From Moniliella sp. 'wahieum' (taxonomy: Eukaryota; Basidiomycota; Moniliellomycetes; Moniliellales; Moniliellaceae), in assembly GCA_003971905.1 (NCBI GenBank), contig RSEE01000001.1:1116001-1180000 (forward strand): a DNA stretch of 64,000 nucleotides. The letters run 5' to 3'. The notes under the pieces were generated by a model. It ran no database searches. It was not told the DNA's origin and was given only the letters and a program-made list of their open reading frames with translations. Numbering within the stretch: position 1 is the stretch's first letter; every line of letters starts with the position of its first letter. Below, in pieces: positions 11,085-22,578 of this stretch. The translations under genes were made by a program, and so were the position numbers.

Positions 11085-14000
11085 ATGGCTTTTACAGACT
11101 CGCTCCTCCCACAGCTTAGCAGCCGATTTGCCTTGCTTCGAGGACAGGATGCGCAGGACATACGAGACCGGCTTCGAGCCCAGCGGCAGCGTGGCACTGA
11201 TGCATACCTGACCGAGCAAGAGGAGTCCGACTTGCTAGCCCAGTGGCAGCTTCCTCCCGCCTCCTCTGCAACTGGGCCCACATTGACCCCCTTCTCATCC
11301 TCATCTTCGACCTCGGGATTGGATCGTCTCTGATGAGCTGCTGAGCAACATGTCTGCCTCCGCGTCGAGCTGCCCCCTCCGCCCACGCGACCCCAGTTTC
11401 TCTCCTCAATGGGTCGGGCTTCGGTAGTATCGAGTACCTCCTTTCCCGCCGCCCCGGAACCGAGAACACCGAAAGCCAATGCGCCAGGACCCACCAGTGG
11501 CTCTGTTGAATCCCAACTGGAGGCTACGTCAGCATCAACCGTGCCACAGAACTTGCACATGACGAAGATCAGGAAGAAATGATGGACGACCTTCCTGCAG
11601 ACGGGGAATTCCGAAACCCCAAACGGCAAAGTGTCTTGGAGAACTTGTCACCAGAAAATTACAAGAGAGTCAGCCTAGCGCTCGAGCAGGTTCTCCAGGA
11701 CTTGGACGGTCCGGTTCCGAGGCCTCTGAAGAAGGGGATGTGGGTTCCCAAGACACCTCGTCCGCCCGCCCTATATCGACTGTCTCGGTGGAATCGCTTG
11801 CCATTGGGGTTCCAGGAGGGTTCCCCACTCGTCCTTCTCGCTCTCTCGACCAACAGGAGGTGCGCTCTCCCAGCAGACCCTCCGTGGTCGTCCCACCCCA
11901 CTGCGCGGTCTCCTTCACATCCGCACTTACTACCGACCCCTGGGCTTTCTTCCAGAGGACCCTTACCTATGCCTTCACGTGGCGCTCCGCCTTCTCGGCT
12001 AAAGGCAATGTTCAGAGAATGACAGCACTGCTGAACCAGCTTTCTCGCGCCGCTCCTGAACCATTCATCAAACACTCTTTTCTCCTTCTACCTCTATGCA
12101 CCCCATTCCCGCGCCGGTTTCCAACACAGATGCACCCATCGCCAAAGGGGATGCGTCAGTTTCTAAGGCGGACGTGCACGCGACAAATGCGAACACGCCC
12201 TCCTCTCAGTCTATGCAAAAGCATATCTCTGGTTCGCGGTCAGAGTCGTCCGGTTGCTCTTTTACCACTGCATCTGACTTGGAGGCTGAATCGGAAGGTC
12301 CGCTTGAAGCGGAGGGATGCCACTAAGCGCAAAGGAAACTAAGCCACTTCACCATCAGCAAAGGTTACAAATGAGAGGCTGACTCTGCCCCGGGTGCCAT
12401 CACATGCGTCTTTCCCCGTCGCAGGGACCGATGCTGTGGAGGATGCGGCTCTTCCCGACACTGAGCCTCAGCAGTCTGAATCAGAGGTTGAATCCTGGTC
12501 CATCCTTAATCATCCCTCCCTCGCCGGCCTAGCTCTTTCTCCGTCCTCCTTGGAGTCTGCGCCACACCCTGTGAGGCGGGCGTTGGTTCCTATAGACTCT
12601 TCCTACCTGTTGACACTGGCTCTTTCTCCACAGCGGAAATCGACCCCGCTAAAGAGAGGGCGCGGAGGATCGCGCAGCACAGCTGTTCGGGGGAAACGGA
12701 GCCGTTTGATCAGCCTAAACCCTTGATGTGCCCACTTTCCAAAGCCGTCCACGTCTTCCAACCCCATTAGGGAAGCCTCCTCATGGGGTAGCGGAGGAAG
12801 CGCTCCAGGGCTATACGAGGGAGCGGCGTCACGGGCAAGTGCGGCAGCGTCGCACGAGGAGGAAGCGGAGGAAGCGGGGAAAGTGGTGGAAGCTTTCCAC
12901 GAGCAAAGGGAAGCCTCCTGAGGGGAAGCACTGCTTCGCCCCGTAGGAGCGAGGGAATGATCTCGCCCTACACTCAGGACCTTAAAGCCTTAACGGCTCA
13001 GATCCAGTCGGATGATTCAATTCACCTTGGTGTACCACTGGAGCAAGGGGTGGCATCTCCTGTCGTCGTTACGCATTCTCAAAGGAACTTTTCTCGGCCC
13101 GCCTCCAACTACCAAGCAGATGATGTACTTCATCACTCCGATTCAGAATTTGGACACGCATTTCTCCAGTCGTGTCTCTCCGTGGTTCTTCATCTGGTCC
13201 AATGCGGGAATCGGCCAGTAATCACCTTCTTTCGTCTTGACAAAGTCGAACTCGGATCACGAAGGGGAGGGCTCGCACCCCTCTCACACATCTCCCCGGT
13301 TCCTGCTTCATCAACCCTTTCCTCTCCCGTTCCGAGACTGGCTCCTCTCCCTTCACCTGGTGCAGAGACTGTTTCTCCTCTTCCCTCCCTAGAGCAGAGA
13401 CCATTCCTCACCTTTTCCACTCGAGTGGAGACCGTTCTCCCATTTCTTCTCGAGTGAGAGACCGTTCCTCCATTCCAGTGGAGACCGTTCCTCCCCTTCT
13501 TCCTCGAGTGGAGACCGTCCCTCCCATTCCTTCCCCTAGAGCAGAGACCGTTCCTTACCGTCTTTCCCCTCGAGTGGAAACTGTTCCTCCCATTGCTTCT
13601 CCTCGAGTGGAAACCGTTCTCCCATGCTTCTCCTCGAGTGGAAACTGTCCCTCCTATTCCTTCCCCTCGAGTGGAGACCGTTCTCCATTCCTTCCCCTCG
13701 AGTGGAGACCGTTCTCCCCTTCTTTCCTCTCGAGTGGAGGCCGTTCCTCTTCCTTCGCCAGGGGTAGAGACGGTTCCTCCTCTTCCCTCACCTGGAGTGG
13801 CGACTGTCCCCCCCATTCTCTCTCCAAGCTTGGAGAGGATTAGCCCTATGCCAGCGGCAGACTCAGGGGCGCGATCTATCGGGCGGGCCAATTCGTTTAT
13901 GAAACGCGCAAGGGGTGCCCTGCCGAACCTTCACTTGCCGCTGGCAGTCCTACTTTGGATCCCCTCTCGAAGGGGGATGCAATCGTCTGAAGCTCTGACG

Positions 14001-16093
14001 ACTTCAACTCAGCGTTCTTCCAAAACACTCTTGAATACACCCAGCCGCAGTCTCCACGCTTGGCCACGAACTCATTGCGTCGCTCTCCAATGGAGAGCCC
14101 CCCTGTGTCAGGAGGGTTGCGTGTTCTATCAAGGGTTCAACTGATCAGCTTTCCTCGTTCCTTTGTCACGGCGGAAGAGTGAGGGTCGTATGACCAAGCT
14201 CATTTCACGGATGGGAGCATTGGGCGTAAGGGGAGGCCGAGAGAGAGCCATGATGGCGGAGTGCCCAGCATGCACGTTCTGCAGACCTGCACAATCGCAT
14301 CGTTTCTCCGGGCGAAAACGCTGATTACGCGCGACCCTGGTAGCCCTACTGGAAGCAGTCTGCATGCCTCGATGAGTACTACCCCAGCCACACTTGCCCC
14401 ATCTTCGTTGGACGCGCGGGAAGAGACTACTTCCCTACGGTTCCCACAAGCCCTCTGGTGCAAGCGAATATTGAGGAAGAACCCGAGCCACCTGCCGCCC
14501 AGGATATCCCTCAACCAGTGGAAGTATCTGTTCCACTCTCCGACGAAGTAAGCGCAGCTCCCGCTGTCCCTAAAACCTGAGTCCCGTGTGGCATCGATGG
14601 TAGCCGTCTCTGAGGTGGAAAAGCCGTTGCCCCCCGTGTCTCATGCGGCAGAGCCCTTGATACTGAGTCCACGGCCGTAACCGAGGTTCATCTCAAGGAT
14701 GCCAAAGGGGATTGAGCCGAGCAGATTGAGCCGGAGCGATGGAGCCGGAGCAGAAGGAGCCGGTGCAGATGGAGCGGTGGTGCAGATTGAGTCGGAGCAG
14801 ATTGAGCGCGAAGATCCCATCCCCCTGTTGATTCCCCGGCGGAAATTGCATCAGGCGGAAAGGCCGAGGTGACATCCCCTGTACGTGTGTCGCCAAAGCA
14901 AAGAGCGGCGAAAGACGGGCAAGGAAGTGGTACGCGCACTCTTATTTTCCTTGATGAGGTGGATGAAAATAAGCGCAAGTCAATTCTCTGTGTTGTCGCG
15001 TCATTCACGTATGGGGAGGACAAGTCGAGTGGGCCCTGATATGGAGGCTGAGTTCCTCGATTTACTCAAACGCCAGCCCACTCCCGGTGGGGTCAGCACC
15101 TCGGCGGCAATGGCCAGTCTCGAGGGCCGCCCAACCCGACGGCAACTTGAGCACCAGCATTGATTTCCCAGGAGATGACTCGGTGGAGGCAGTTGGATTT
15201 GAACCGACCTCTGCCCCGCCGTCGCCTCGTCTCAACTGCAACACGCTTTACACAGTCGTCGTATGCTGGGAGTGTTTACTCGAACGACGAGGAAGTCACT
15301 TTCGAGGCGAGCGAGCACGATGTGTTCCCCCTATCCCTTTGGCCTATCGGGAAGAGGCGGTTCGTCGTTCAGCTCTGGCTGGGCTCGAGGTTACGGAACG
15401 TGCAGATGGAGCATGGTGTGGCAAGTTCTCCGTGGCCTCTCTGATCCGAGGGATAGTGTAGTGGGTCGGAAAGTCTCAGCTGCTTCTTCCCCGCCCCGGG
15501 GCGAGGGAATCCGATTTATGACCCCGAGGAGAGGGACGAGCGCCATCTGTCCTCTCCAACTGAAAGGGATGATGGCGCAACTTCTTGCATCCCACCGACC
15601 CGTCGCTGCTCCCGCAGCTCCCTCCCGATGACTTGTACAACCTCCCTCTTCCCCTGCTCGCCAGGAGAACAACTGATGCACCCACCTCGGCGGATGTCCA
15701 AGACGAGGTGCCCGACACACATGTCATCTGGACTACGGACCACGATGTTGCGGCGATGCTGGAATCTCTTTCGCGTGGAACGACTCTGCCAAGTTCGAGA
15801 TAAAGATTGACATGGGGCCAGCCAGGATCCCGCCCCTGCCCCACGCCTGCCCCGACGTGGCTCTCGACTGGGAGGAAGAGCATGCCCGTCGACTCGAGGT
15901 GGAGAAACAGATATACAATTTGTTCGCGCCCCAAGCAGGCCCTTCGCCCACCACTCTAACTTTCTTCCTCCCTCACCTCTCTGTACCCTTTGCACACCAT
16001 ACCCGTATCGTATTGTCATCTTTTGCCTGTCACGGGGTTCCCATTGATGTGCCCATTGCACCCACCACTTTCCCAAATTTTCCGTCATTGTGA
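11085..16093 (+). CDS. Long Ser/Pro-rich, mostly disordered protein with 11-residue repeats (unrecognised)
   Basis: I do not recognise this protein. The suggested start MAFTDSLLPQL at 11,085 has a good context (CTAACATGGCT) and leads into a helical, charged segment (RFALLRGQDAQDIRDRLRAQ, then LTEQEESDLLAQW). A second conserved-looking segment is at about 11,570-11,700 (DDLPADGEFRNPKRQSVLEN, LSPENYKRVSLALEQVLQDL). After this it is Ser/Pro/Glu-rich with the 11-residue repeat at 13,364-13,815. Another charged segment is near 15,870 (ALDWEEEHARRLEVEKQIYN). The frame changes at least ten times, so exon boundaries, length (up to ~1,650 residues) and the exact stop are uncertain. It could be one gene or two. 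No enzymatic motif is visible; a scaffold or regulatory role would be a guess. Confidence 0.5.
13364..13815 (+). repeat. Coding minisatellite, about 15 units of ~33 bp
   Basis: Units resemble CTCGAGTGGAGACCGTTCC followed by a C/T-rich stretch. They range from about 29 to 34 bases, with 33 as the complete form. A 33-base unit encodes 11 residues of the type RVETVPPIPSP. Units shorter than 33 have usually lost a base in a C or T run. That suggests the true array is in frame and has been damaged by consensus errors. Confidence 0.8.
14690..14820 (+). repeat. Imperfect GAGCCGGAGCAGATT-type tandem repeat
   Basis: A run of about eight short units (GAGCCGGAGCAG, GAGCAGATTGAG and variants) encodes Glu/Pro/Ile or Gly/Ala-rich sequence depending on frame. 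It lies inside the long low-complexity gene. Confidence 0.55.
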
Positions 16094-16261
16094 CCATGTT
16101 TACTCCACCATAGTTGAAGCTATGTATGCGCCCAAGGGTTGCCACAGCTGATTGAAACACCCCGCATGTCGCTGAAAACGACGGCCAGCTCAGCTAGGTC
16201 GTAAGAAAGACGGGAATTGCTGTAGCGGTACGCATGTGGGAAAGTGAAAATCACCCATCCA

Positions 16262-18423
16262 CCTCACTAGCCCACTCCTTAAGGCATCCTTGAACTCCTC
16301 AGTCTCGGCTCGCTCGACCACCCTCGGAATTCGCACACGCCTTCCAATCCGCACGCTCCGGCACGCCCAAGTAACGCCAAGAATGTGCGCGGGAAGGAGA
16401 TAGGAAAGCGCGTTTTTCCTACGTTCATCGCGAATGTTTCCCCCCCAACGTCGAACCGGACATAATCCGGCTGCACCGTTGGCTCCTCTCCTTCCCCGTC
16501 CTCTGTGGAGGCAGTGGCTCCTGTCGATCGGGAAGGCAGGAGGAGGAACTTGCGAGCCGCGTCGCCCTCAAGCATCTCCCATCCATGTTCGTGCGCTGCC
16601 TCGCGAAGTGCTGCACTGAGCCCCTTGGCGCGTTCCTGGCTCACGGGCACAATTTGAACTTGCATGTGGCCCGCACGGGTATGCGACGTTCTGCCCATCT
16701 CCCAGGAGAAGGGCACAGCGGCATAAGAGGCATACATCTTGGTCAATGCAGATCGGTAGCGCTCCATCTCTTCCCGCAGTGCATCCTCAACACCAGGGGA
16801 ATACAAAGAAGCCAGATGGGCAATGGGGAGAATCAGAACATGTCCCCCTCCCGGGATCCCGGCGTCCGCTCCGCCCACCTCAGTCGCATCAGCTCGAGGC
16901 AGTTGGCCCTTGGGCAAGGCGAGATAGACCTCCTCCCCAATATGGGCTACGAGATGGCTTGAGCTTGCGGGTTTGACAAACAGAACCAGCAGTCCTGTGG
17001 CGCAACTGCCCGCAGCACCCTCGGCGCTCGCGCCGCGCTCGGAGCGCTGCGGACACTGCCGAATGTAGTGACCTGGGAGGCCACATGCCTTGCACACATA
17101 TCCCTCCGGTGGCGTGTCTTTGTCCTCCGTCAGAGTAGAGGGACAGTCGCGGATCAAATGTTCACCCGATCCACAATCCGGCAGACATATCCTGCCCCTA
17201 CCTTGTGCCGAGTGGGACAGTCCTTGATAAATGTCCTCCCTGCCCACAGACGTGGCAGGTATAACTGGCATCCGGCTCGCGGTTAGCCCGCTTGGAAAAG
17301 CGAAAGTTGTTGTTGTTGTCCTCTTCTCGTGCGCGCTTTGTCCCACCCAAAAGGGGGAGCGGGTGGTGTTTGCTCCCGGTGTCACTTCGGGGTGCGTCTT
17401 GCCCGGCACCAGAGCAATGGCCATGAACCATTTCTTTTTGTCTTCGTTGGCGAAAGAGGCCAGGGAGATGAACCGGGTCGGGTACGTGCTTCGTTCGATG
17501 AGTTAAAGTTCTCATATGGTTCACGTTCCCACCACACTCCTGCCCCTTCTCCGCTCCCCTCCAACGCAAAGAAGTATCGGGGTTTTCCCATCCTAGCAAG
17601 CTCGGCCAGGGTGGCGCACCTCTCACGTTGGGTACAGGAGAATGCGAAAGGTTGGTGACACCAGTTGGCCAAGCATTGGCCAAGAGCAAATCCAACGGGG
17701 GGCGGTGGCTCTCGGCCGCAGCCGCTTGGGACACTGCTCGGCAATTTGTAGGGTGTGGGCGGCTTGTCGCCGCGCCTCGGCGAGGGTTTTGGGTGCTTCA
17801 TTTCCCGCCTGCGGAGGCGGGGCGATAGAGACAAGGACGGATCGGAAAGCAGAGTCTGCACACTTTGGTGTGTAATGTAGGGGCTCCATCCTTCCTCTTC
17901 TGCAGGGGCAGGGAATCAAACGAAGCCCGCCACGCGCCGGCGTCCCATTTCCCTCCGCAAAATGCCACCCGTAATCCTGCCACCTCCGCTACACCAGACT
18001 TTCCAAGGAAAGTTAGGTTGGTGGTCAACTGCGCGGGTATCGGCTTGCCATCGAGTGCGGAGCGCACAGTGTCGGCAGAGGACGGCCCGGGAGGTAAAAT
18101 ACGTGGGTAAAGGTACTAGAGTTCAAAGAAGGTCAGCATGGCGTCTAGGTTCATCATACGAAATGGAAAGAAAGGGACGCACTGGTGATCTTCCCGAGAG
18201 TAATCTTCCTCTTGCTGCTGAAGGTCGTCGGACGGGGCAACAGCAAAAATGTCGCCCAAGAGGAAGAGGGCGCCAAATTGGCCATACTTTTTCTGGATCG
18301 CAGCAACCTTACTGAGCAGCTGCGTGAACTGCCCACGCGGGTTGGCGATGCCAGCCTTCGGGTGTCAGCTCCAATCGAAGAGATGGTGGACAGAGAAACG
18401 TACGTGCGCACTGGTTCGCTCAT
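16262..18423 (-). CDS. CWF19L1/Drn1-like protein: metallophosphatase-like N-terminus, zinc knuckles, CwfJ C-terminal domains
   Basis: Homologues associate with the spliceosome and intron-lariat debranching. The N-terminal part reads MSEPVR, then AGIANPRGQFTQLL, AAIQKKYGQFGALFLLGDIF, matching the metallophosphatase-like domain. The middle has WWEREPYENF, then Cys/His knuckles: CHVCGQGGH (about 17,260), CGSGEHLIRDCP (about 17,160) and CKACGLPGHYIRQCP (about 17,050, a perfect C-x2-C-x4-H-x4-C). The C-terminus has the HIT-like region (VYLALPKGQL, HVLILPIAHL, HMQVQIVPVS) and the end domain (YVRFDVGGETFAMN, then in another frame VPERADWKAC and EFKDAL). A 48-nt intron is likely at 18,356-18,403. Frame changes occur near 17,600, 17,470, 17,230 and 16,370. 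The exact stop is unclear. Family assignment is strong. Confidence 0.85.
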
Positions 18424-18652
18424 CGTAGATGTCGATGGTGGTGGTACTGCAAACCCAACAGCCAAAAGCTGGCCTGGCGATAGGGTTTTTTCTTCTAACT
18501 GGGGCGAAACTTTCAATATTAAGACCACGCGTACGCGATGTCGCCAGCTGCTACCAGTTCTTAGTACTCGCGCCGCTATATACAGCAACGCCAAGAGCCA
18601 ATGGGGGCCAATCGGGCCTGTCTCCTTCCCGCCTTGGCCTAGGCTACTTAAC

Positions 18653-19602
18653 TCAAACGCAGTCTCGGTTCATATTATTCCCCCCTCCCGGATCAAAGCT
18701 TCCATCTCTCGCTGCGCCGCCAGGAGGGGGCGGCTGGTGCACAGGCTGTTGCACAGGCTTGGGCGCTTGCTCGGACAGAGGAACGGGATAGACCAGCCGG
18801 AACGCATCTTTGCCTAGCAGCGTGTTAGCCGGCCTGTCCACAAAGAGGAGTCCCTTTACATGAAAAGAACAGAAAAAAAGGGAGGACGTACCGTTGAGGT
18901 AAAAGCGATGAAGTCGCTTGTCGCGCAGGAAGTTGAGCGAGTCGTACAGGCTAAGGGCAGCGACGTTGTCCACTTCGGTCTCGAGCACCACCTTGCAAAG
19001 TGTGTCAGTTGTCTCGGCGCCTCTTGTAAAACGGGAATTGCGGTTGTAGAAAATGACGAAGATAACAAACACGTACCTCTTCAGCACCTTTAGCGATCAT
19101 GGTGGCAACATTGTGCTCGACAATGTGCGCGCGATCCCCCTCCCGCGCCAGGACGTGTGGACACTCAACATGGCCACGTAGCCCCGCATCTTTCTCTGCC
19201 CCTTCGTGTGAGGGTTCCAGTTTGCTTACCACAACTGCAATGGCCCCACCCACTCGTTGCCCCGCACGACAGGCATACACCAGCTCACACAGCTCAGGCC
19301 TGCATTGCATCTGTTAGTTCACCTTGCGTAACCAGTTGGGGCCGAAAGAGGACATACCATTGTTGGAGAAAGTAGCGGTAGTTGTAGATCAAGTACGGCT
19401 CGCTGTGTGGGGTTAGCGCGCGTGCTGTGATCATCACGGGGGAGACGAACCTAAGTTCCTTTTCGATTAGATGGACCATCTCGGGCAGCTGGGCTTCGCT
19501 CGTATACGGCGCAAACTCAAGCTCCAAGTCTCCCGGAAGGCCTGGCAGAGGGGGAGAGGATGGCCGCGGGTAACCGCCATACATGAACGATGCACTGGAC
19601 AT
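18653..19602 (-). CDS. MAK3: N-alpha-acetyltransferase, NatC catalytic subunit (Naa30/Mak3)
   Basis: NatC acetylates protein N-termini starting Met-Leu/Ile/Phe/Trp. The start is MSSASFMYGG (ATG 19602-19600). Four GT-AG introns give a continuous match: 19403-19450 (48 nt, GTTCGT donor, branch GCTAACC), 19300-19357 (58 nt), 18992-19076 (85 nt) and 18814-18891 (78 nt, branch GCTAACA). Spliced, they join LIEKEL to SEPYLIYNYRYFLQQW, then PELCELVYACRAGQRVGGAI, VSKLEP, MLSVHTSWRGRGIA (acetyl-CoA-binding R-G-x-G), VVLETEVDNVAALSLYDSLN and RFYLNGKDAFRLVYPVPL. One single-base problem lies near 19,165. The Pro/Gly-rich tail after VPL is not conserved in the family. This gene shows best that introns here are real, short and distinct from the single-base frame errors. 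Confidence 0.93.
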
Positions 19603-20712
19603 GGTGGATGGATGGCGGGAGGTTGTTGGGGGGCGGTGGCAATTTGGCGGTTGTGGATGCTTGCCGCACTGCAAGGGAAGAACGTTTTTAATATTTCGGT
19701 CCAAGCGCCGTTGCGTGTTGGTCGACGGCGAAGTCGAATTGTTGTTGCTGCCAACCAAAGACGCACCTGTGGTTATACCGCAGGTTACGAACAGAGCCGG
19801 CGCCAACCCATCACCGCTTGGCCTAGGTACCCAGCGCGCAGCCACCTGCCCATCAGCTAGCGCCATCCTCATGCCCCATTCAACTGCTCCAGAGGATGCG
19901 CCGCTACCTTGGCCGTTCCCCTTTGCCCTCCGGCAAGAATGGAAAGCGCAAGATGGGTGTGTGCGGGGCCTTGACAAATGCGGCTAGTAAGGAACGGTGC
20001 TGGGCCACGTTATCATCTGACAAGTTGGATAGGGACAGGATGACCTCAGGTAGGTCCTTTTCTTATGGAAGCCTGGTAGAGTGGGTATCCCGGGGAGTCT
20101 TCCACTTCTGATTACCTCGTCCATGTGCTAGACCCGTCTTTGGGTGACCCAGCATCGCACTTCAATAACATGATGTTGCAGGAAATAAAGCGGATATAGA
20201 TTCGCCCAGGATCCGAGCGAAAGCTGAAAAACACTCCCTTCGATTGTGGAAAATGCCTGTCTGCCTTCGGGGCGCGATTGACCTCGGGGCGCAAGGCCTG
20301 ACAGTGCACTGGGTGGGTAAGCCCGTGACATAACCAGCTTGTTTGGGATAAAGCAGGGAGAAAGAACGAGGGAGGAAGCAGTGACTGTGGTTCACCCATG
20401 GGCGCCAAGTACAGACACAGGCCTGTCGAGCAAGCTTGGGACTGCTGCTGGCTACACTGGGCGACTTCTATTTCATCATTCTGTGTTTCGGCCTGTGGCG
20501 ACTTTGATTCGCGCATGTGTACGGTTGGGAACAGCAGCAGCACGATGATGCAGATGATGTTCGTCTTATTAGGAAGGCAGGAGCTTGTGGTGAGTAATGC
20601 CCAGGAGGCATCATGAGAGGGTGAATCAATGGCGCCCAATCTGGGACACTCATTGCCGAAAGGAAGCGGAGACTGCTAGCCGCATGATGACTCCGGAGTA
20701 GAAACGAAGTCA
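19603..20712. other. Region without a secure gene
   Basis: Between MAK3 and the SRP-receptor gene there are overlapping minus-strand open frames at 20,112-20,746. One starts MSVPDWAPLIHPL, and another contains a hydrophobic stretch NIICIIVLLLFPTV. These could be a small membrane-protein gene or the 3' region of the neighbouring gene. I cannot assign a function or even confirm coding. Confidence 0.35.
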
Positions 20713-21912
20713 GCGCGCGGGGCCGGGCGGCACAGTGCACGAACACCTTCCCCGACCACCCTCAGAGTCCCGACAGGAATACGCGCAGGTCTCGTCATCT
20801 TTATCTTGGGGTTGGCCGGACCAGGAACGCGAAGCCCCGAGCGCGTTAAGCCCGTACTCGACGCGGCCCCGATGAACCACGTCTGGATCCAATTGGTCCA
20901 CCCGTCCGCCCAGAAGATAATCGAATTCCTCCGCTTCCTCGTTCTCCTGCATCACCGAAGGTGAAGAGAAAATGGCCCATACACGGGCCCATAGGGATTG
21001 GCGTCCCTCCCTCTGAATCTCGTCAATCCCACTCAGCTTGGCCAGGCCAGCTGCTCCAGTGGAGCGACCAAGCTTCAGTGCGGCTCGATGGAAAGTCCAG
21101 GCGCTCTCGAATCCCATTTTCGCGCGGGAGAGAAGCTGTGCACGACGCTTTTCGTCCACCTCCTTAAGGAGAGGGGAGAGGTCCGCTCGCGTAAAGAGTA
21201 CCAGTACTGCGGGTGGTATCGACTTGATCGCCGTTTCATCGCGCAGCCGTTGGGTCGCCAGTGCCGTCAAGTCGCATGCAGAAAACTGTCTTCAGGTCAG
21301 ATCCGTAATTGGGAGGGGGAGGGACGCGCGGACATACTCTACAGTATCAGCCAAGGGAGACCCAGAAGCTGGAGCAGTGGTGGCGTTGGCTCCCCGAGCG
21401 GCCGTAGTGGCGTCGATGCAGAAGATGAGTGCATCCGCTTGAGAGAGGGAATCGAATGCGCGTCGGCGCAGACGTGGATGACCAGGGGTATCAATCAATC
21501 TCACTGCTGTGGAGCGTGGGGCTTTTTCAAGCAGTGCATCGGGGGCTCCCAGCACTGTCCACCCGGTTGTATCGACCTGGGAAGTGTGGGTATTGGACAC
21601 ACACCCGTATACCAACGAGGAAAACAGCGCAGTCTTCCCCGTGTCAGGGGGTCCGAGGAGAAGCGCAGTACGCGGGCCAGGCTTGCGGGTTGGTTCGGCC
21701 GGGGCTGGGGGTGTGCGGAGAGGGATGAAGCTCACGGCCAGCACAAAGAGCAAGGCGAGGAGGCCAATGGCGAGCACATCGACAATCGTAGAAGCAGGAG
21801 TGGTGGACAGGAAAGGAAGAAGCTCCTGTGGGCAGAGACCACGCGCACGGCCTCCTCCCGGGGGCCTTGGAGGACAGCAGGCCAAGTCAGGGCCAAAGTA
21901 GGCTTGGACATG
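20713..21912 (-). CDS. SRP102: Signal recognition particle receptor subunit beta
   Basis: This ER-membrane GTPase anchors the SRP receptor alpha subunit for co-translational targeting. The N-terminal anchor is IVDVLAIGLLALLFVLAVSF. The GTPase P-loop is GPPDTGKTALFSSL, followed by the switch region VRLIDTPGHPRLR (DxPG motif). Next come ADALIFCIDA and VLVLFTRADL, a variant of the NKxD position, as is common in the beta subunit. A 52-nt intron at 21,286-21,337 (GTATGT...GACAG) joins TV to DFLHAT, with one T missing just after it. The start is probably MSKPTLALTW at 21,912, one frame off from the anchor. The C-terminal end is not clear; the protein is conserved to about GRVEYGLNALG. Confidence 0.88.
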
Positions 21913-22578
21913 GTCCCAAGAAGATGGTGTCGATGGATCCGATCCTCCCAGGTCCAGGGTGCCTGGATGTGACGTTCAAATGTTCAGCAGTGCTGCCGCC
22001 TGGCAGCACACAGTCGCGCCATGCTCATCCACCGAAACTGAAACTGGTTAGACGTCGCTTTCAGGATCTTGCTCTCTCCCTCCCTCTATCGCCCAAGGCC
22101 AGGTGTAGCGACGTCCTGGTCCACTCGGCTATAGAGACGCAATGGTTGCTGAAGAGTTTTGGGCAGTAGCTTAGGCGATCGATTGAGAGATAGGCATTGG
22201 TAGTAGGAAGAAGGGCAAGGGCTACAGGAGAAGGCTACTAGTCGTTGGCTTACGCTGCTACGTTTGCATCAGCAGTCCTCGGAGAGCGGATGGAGCCTCG
22301 GGGCTAATGAGGCCAGAAGTGCACCGCCATCGGAGAAACCGCAGTCACCGACGCAACACAAGTCAAAGGTCAAACGAGCCAGTTATTAGTCTCTCTAGCC
22401 GAGGTGCTAGGACGATTGGAAACAGTGAGATGGGGTGTGTATATATCAGAACAAGATTGTGAGTTGAAGGATGAAAAGGATGTCAGCGCGAAGAGGAAGC
22501 GAGGTATGTACAGATTCATCGCAAAGCGGACAGAGAAGTAGTGGGGCGAATGGGGTGAAAAAAAAGGTGGGATCCCAT
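21913..22578. other. Intergenic, nothing recognised
   Basis: The stretch lies upstream of the SRP receptor beta start and downstream of the MSP-domain gene end. It holds no convincing gene, RNA or repeat. Confidence 0.6.

Noticed and set aside
13364-13815. A CRISPR-like array of ~33-bp repeats.
   Set aside because: Units are contiguous without unique spacers, vary in sequence and encode a protein repeat, and the DNA is fungal nuclear.
13190-13891. A 233-codon minus-strand frame rich in Gly/Arg/Asn repeats.
   Set aside because: It is the reverse reading of the 33-bp minisatellite. The plus-strand reading fits the flanking coding sequence better.
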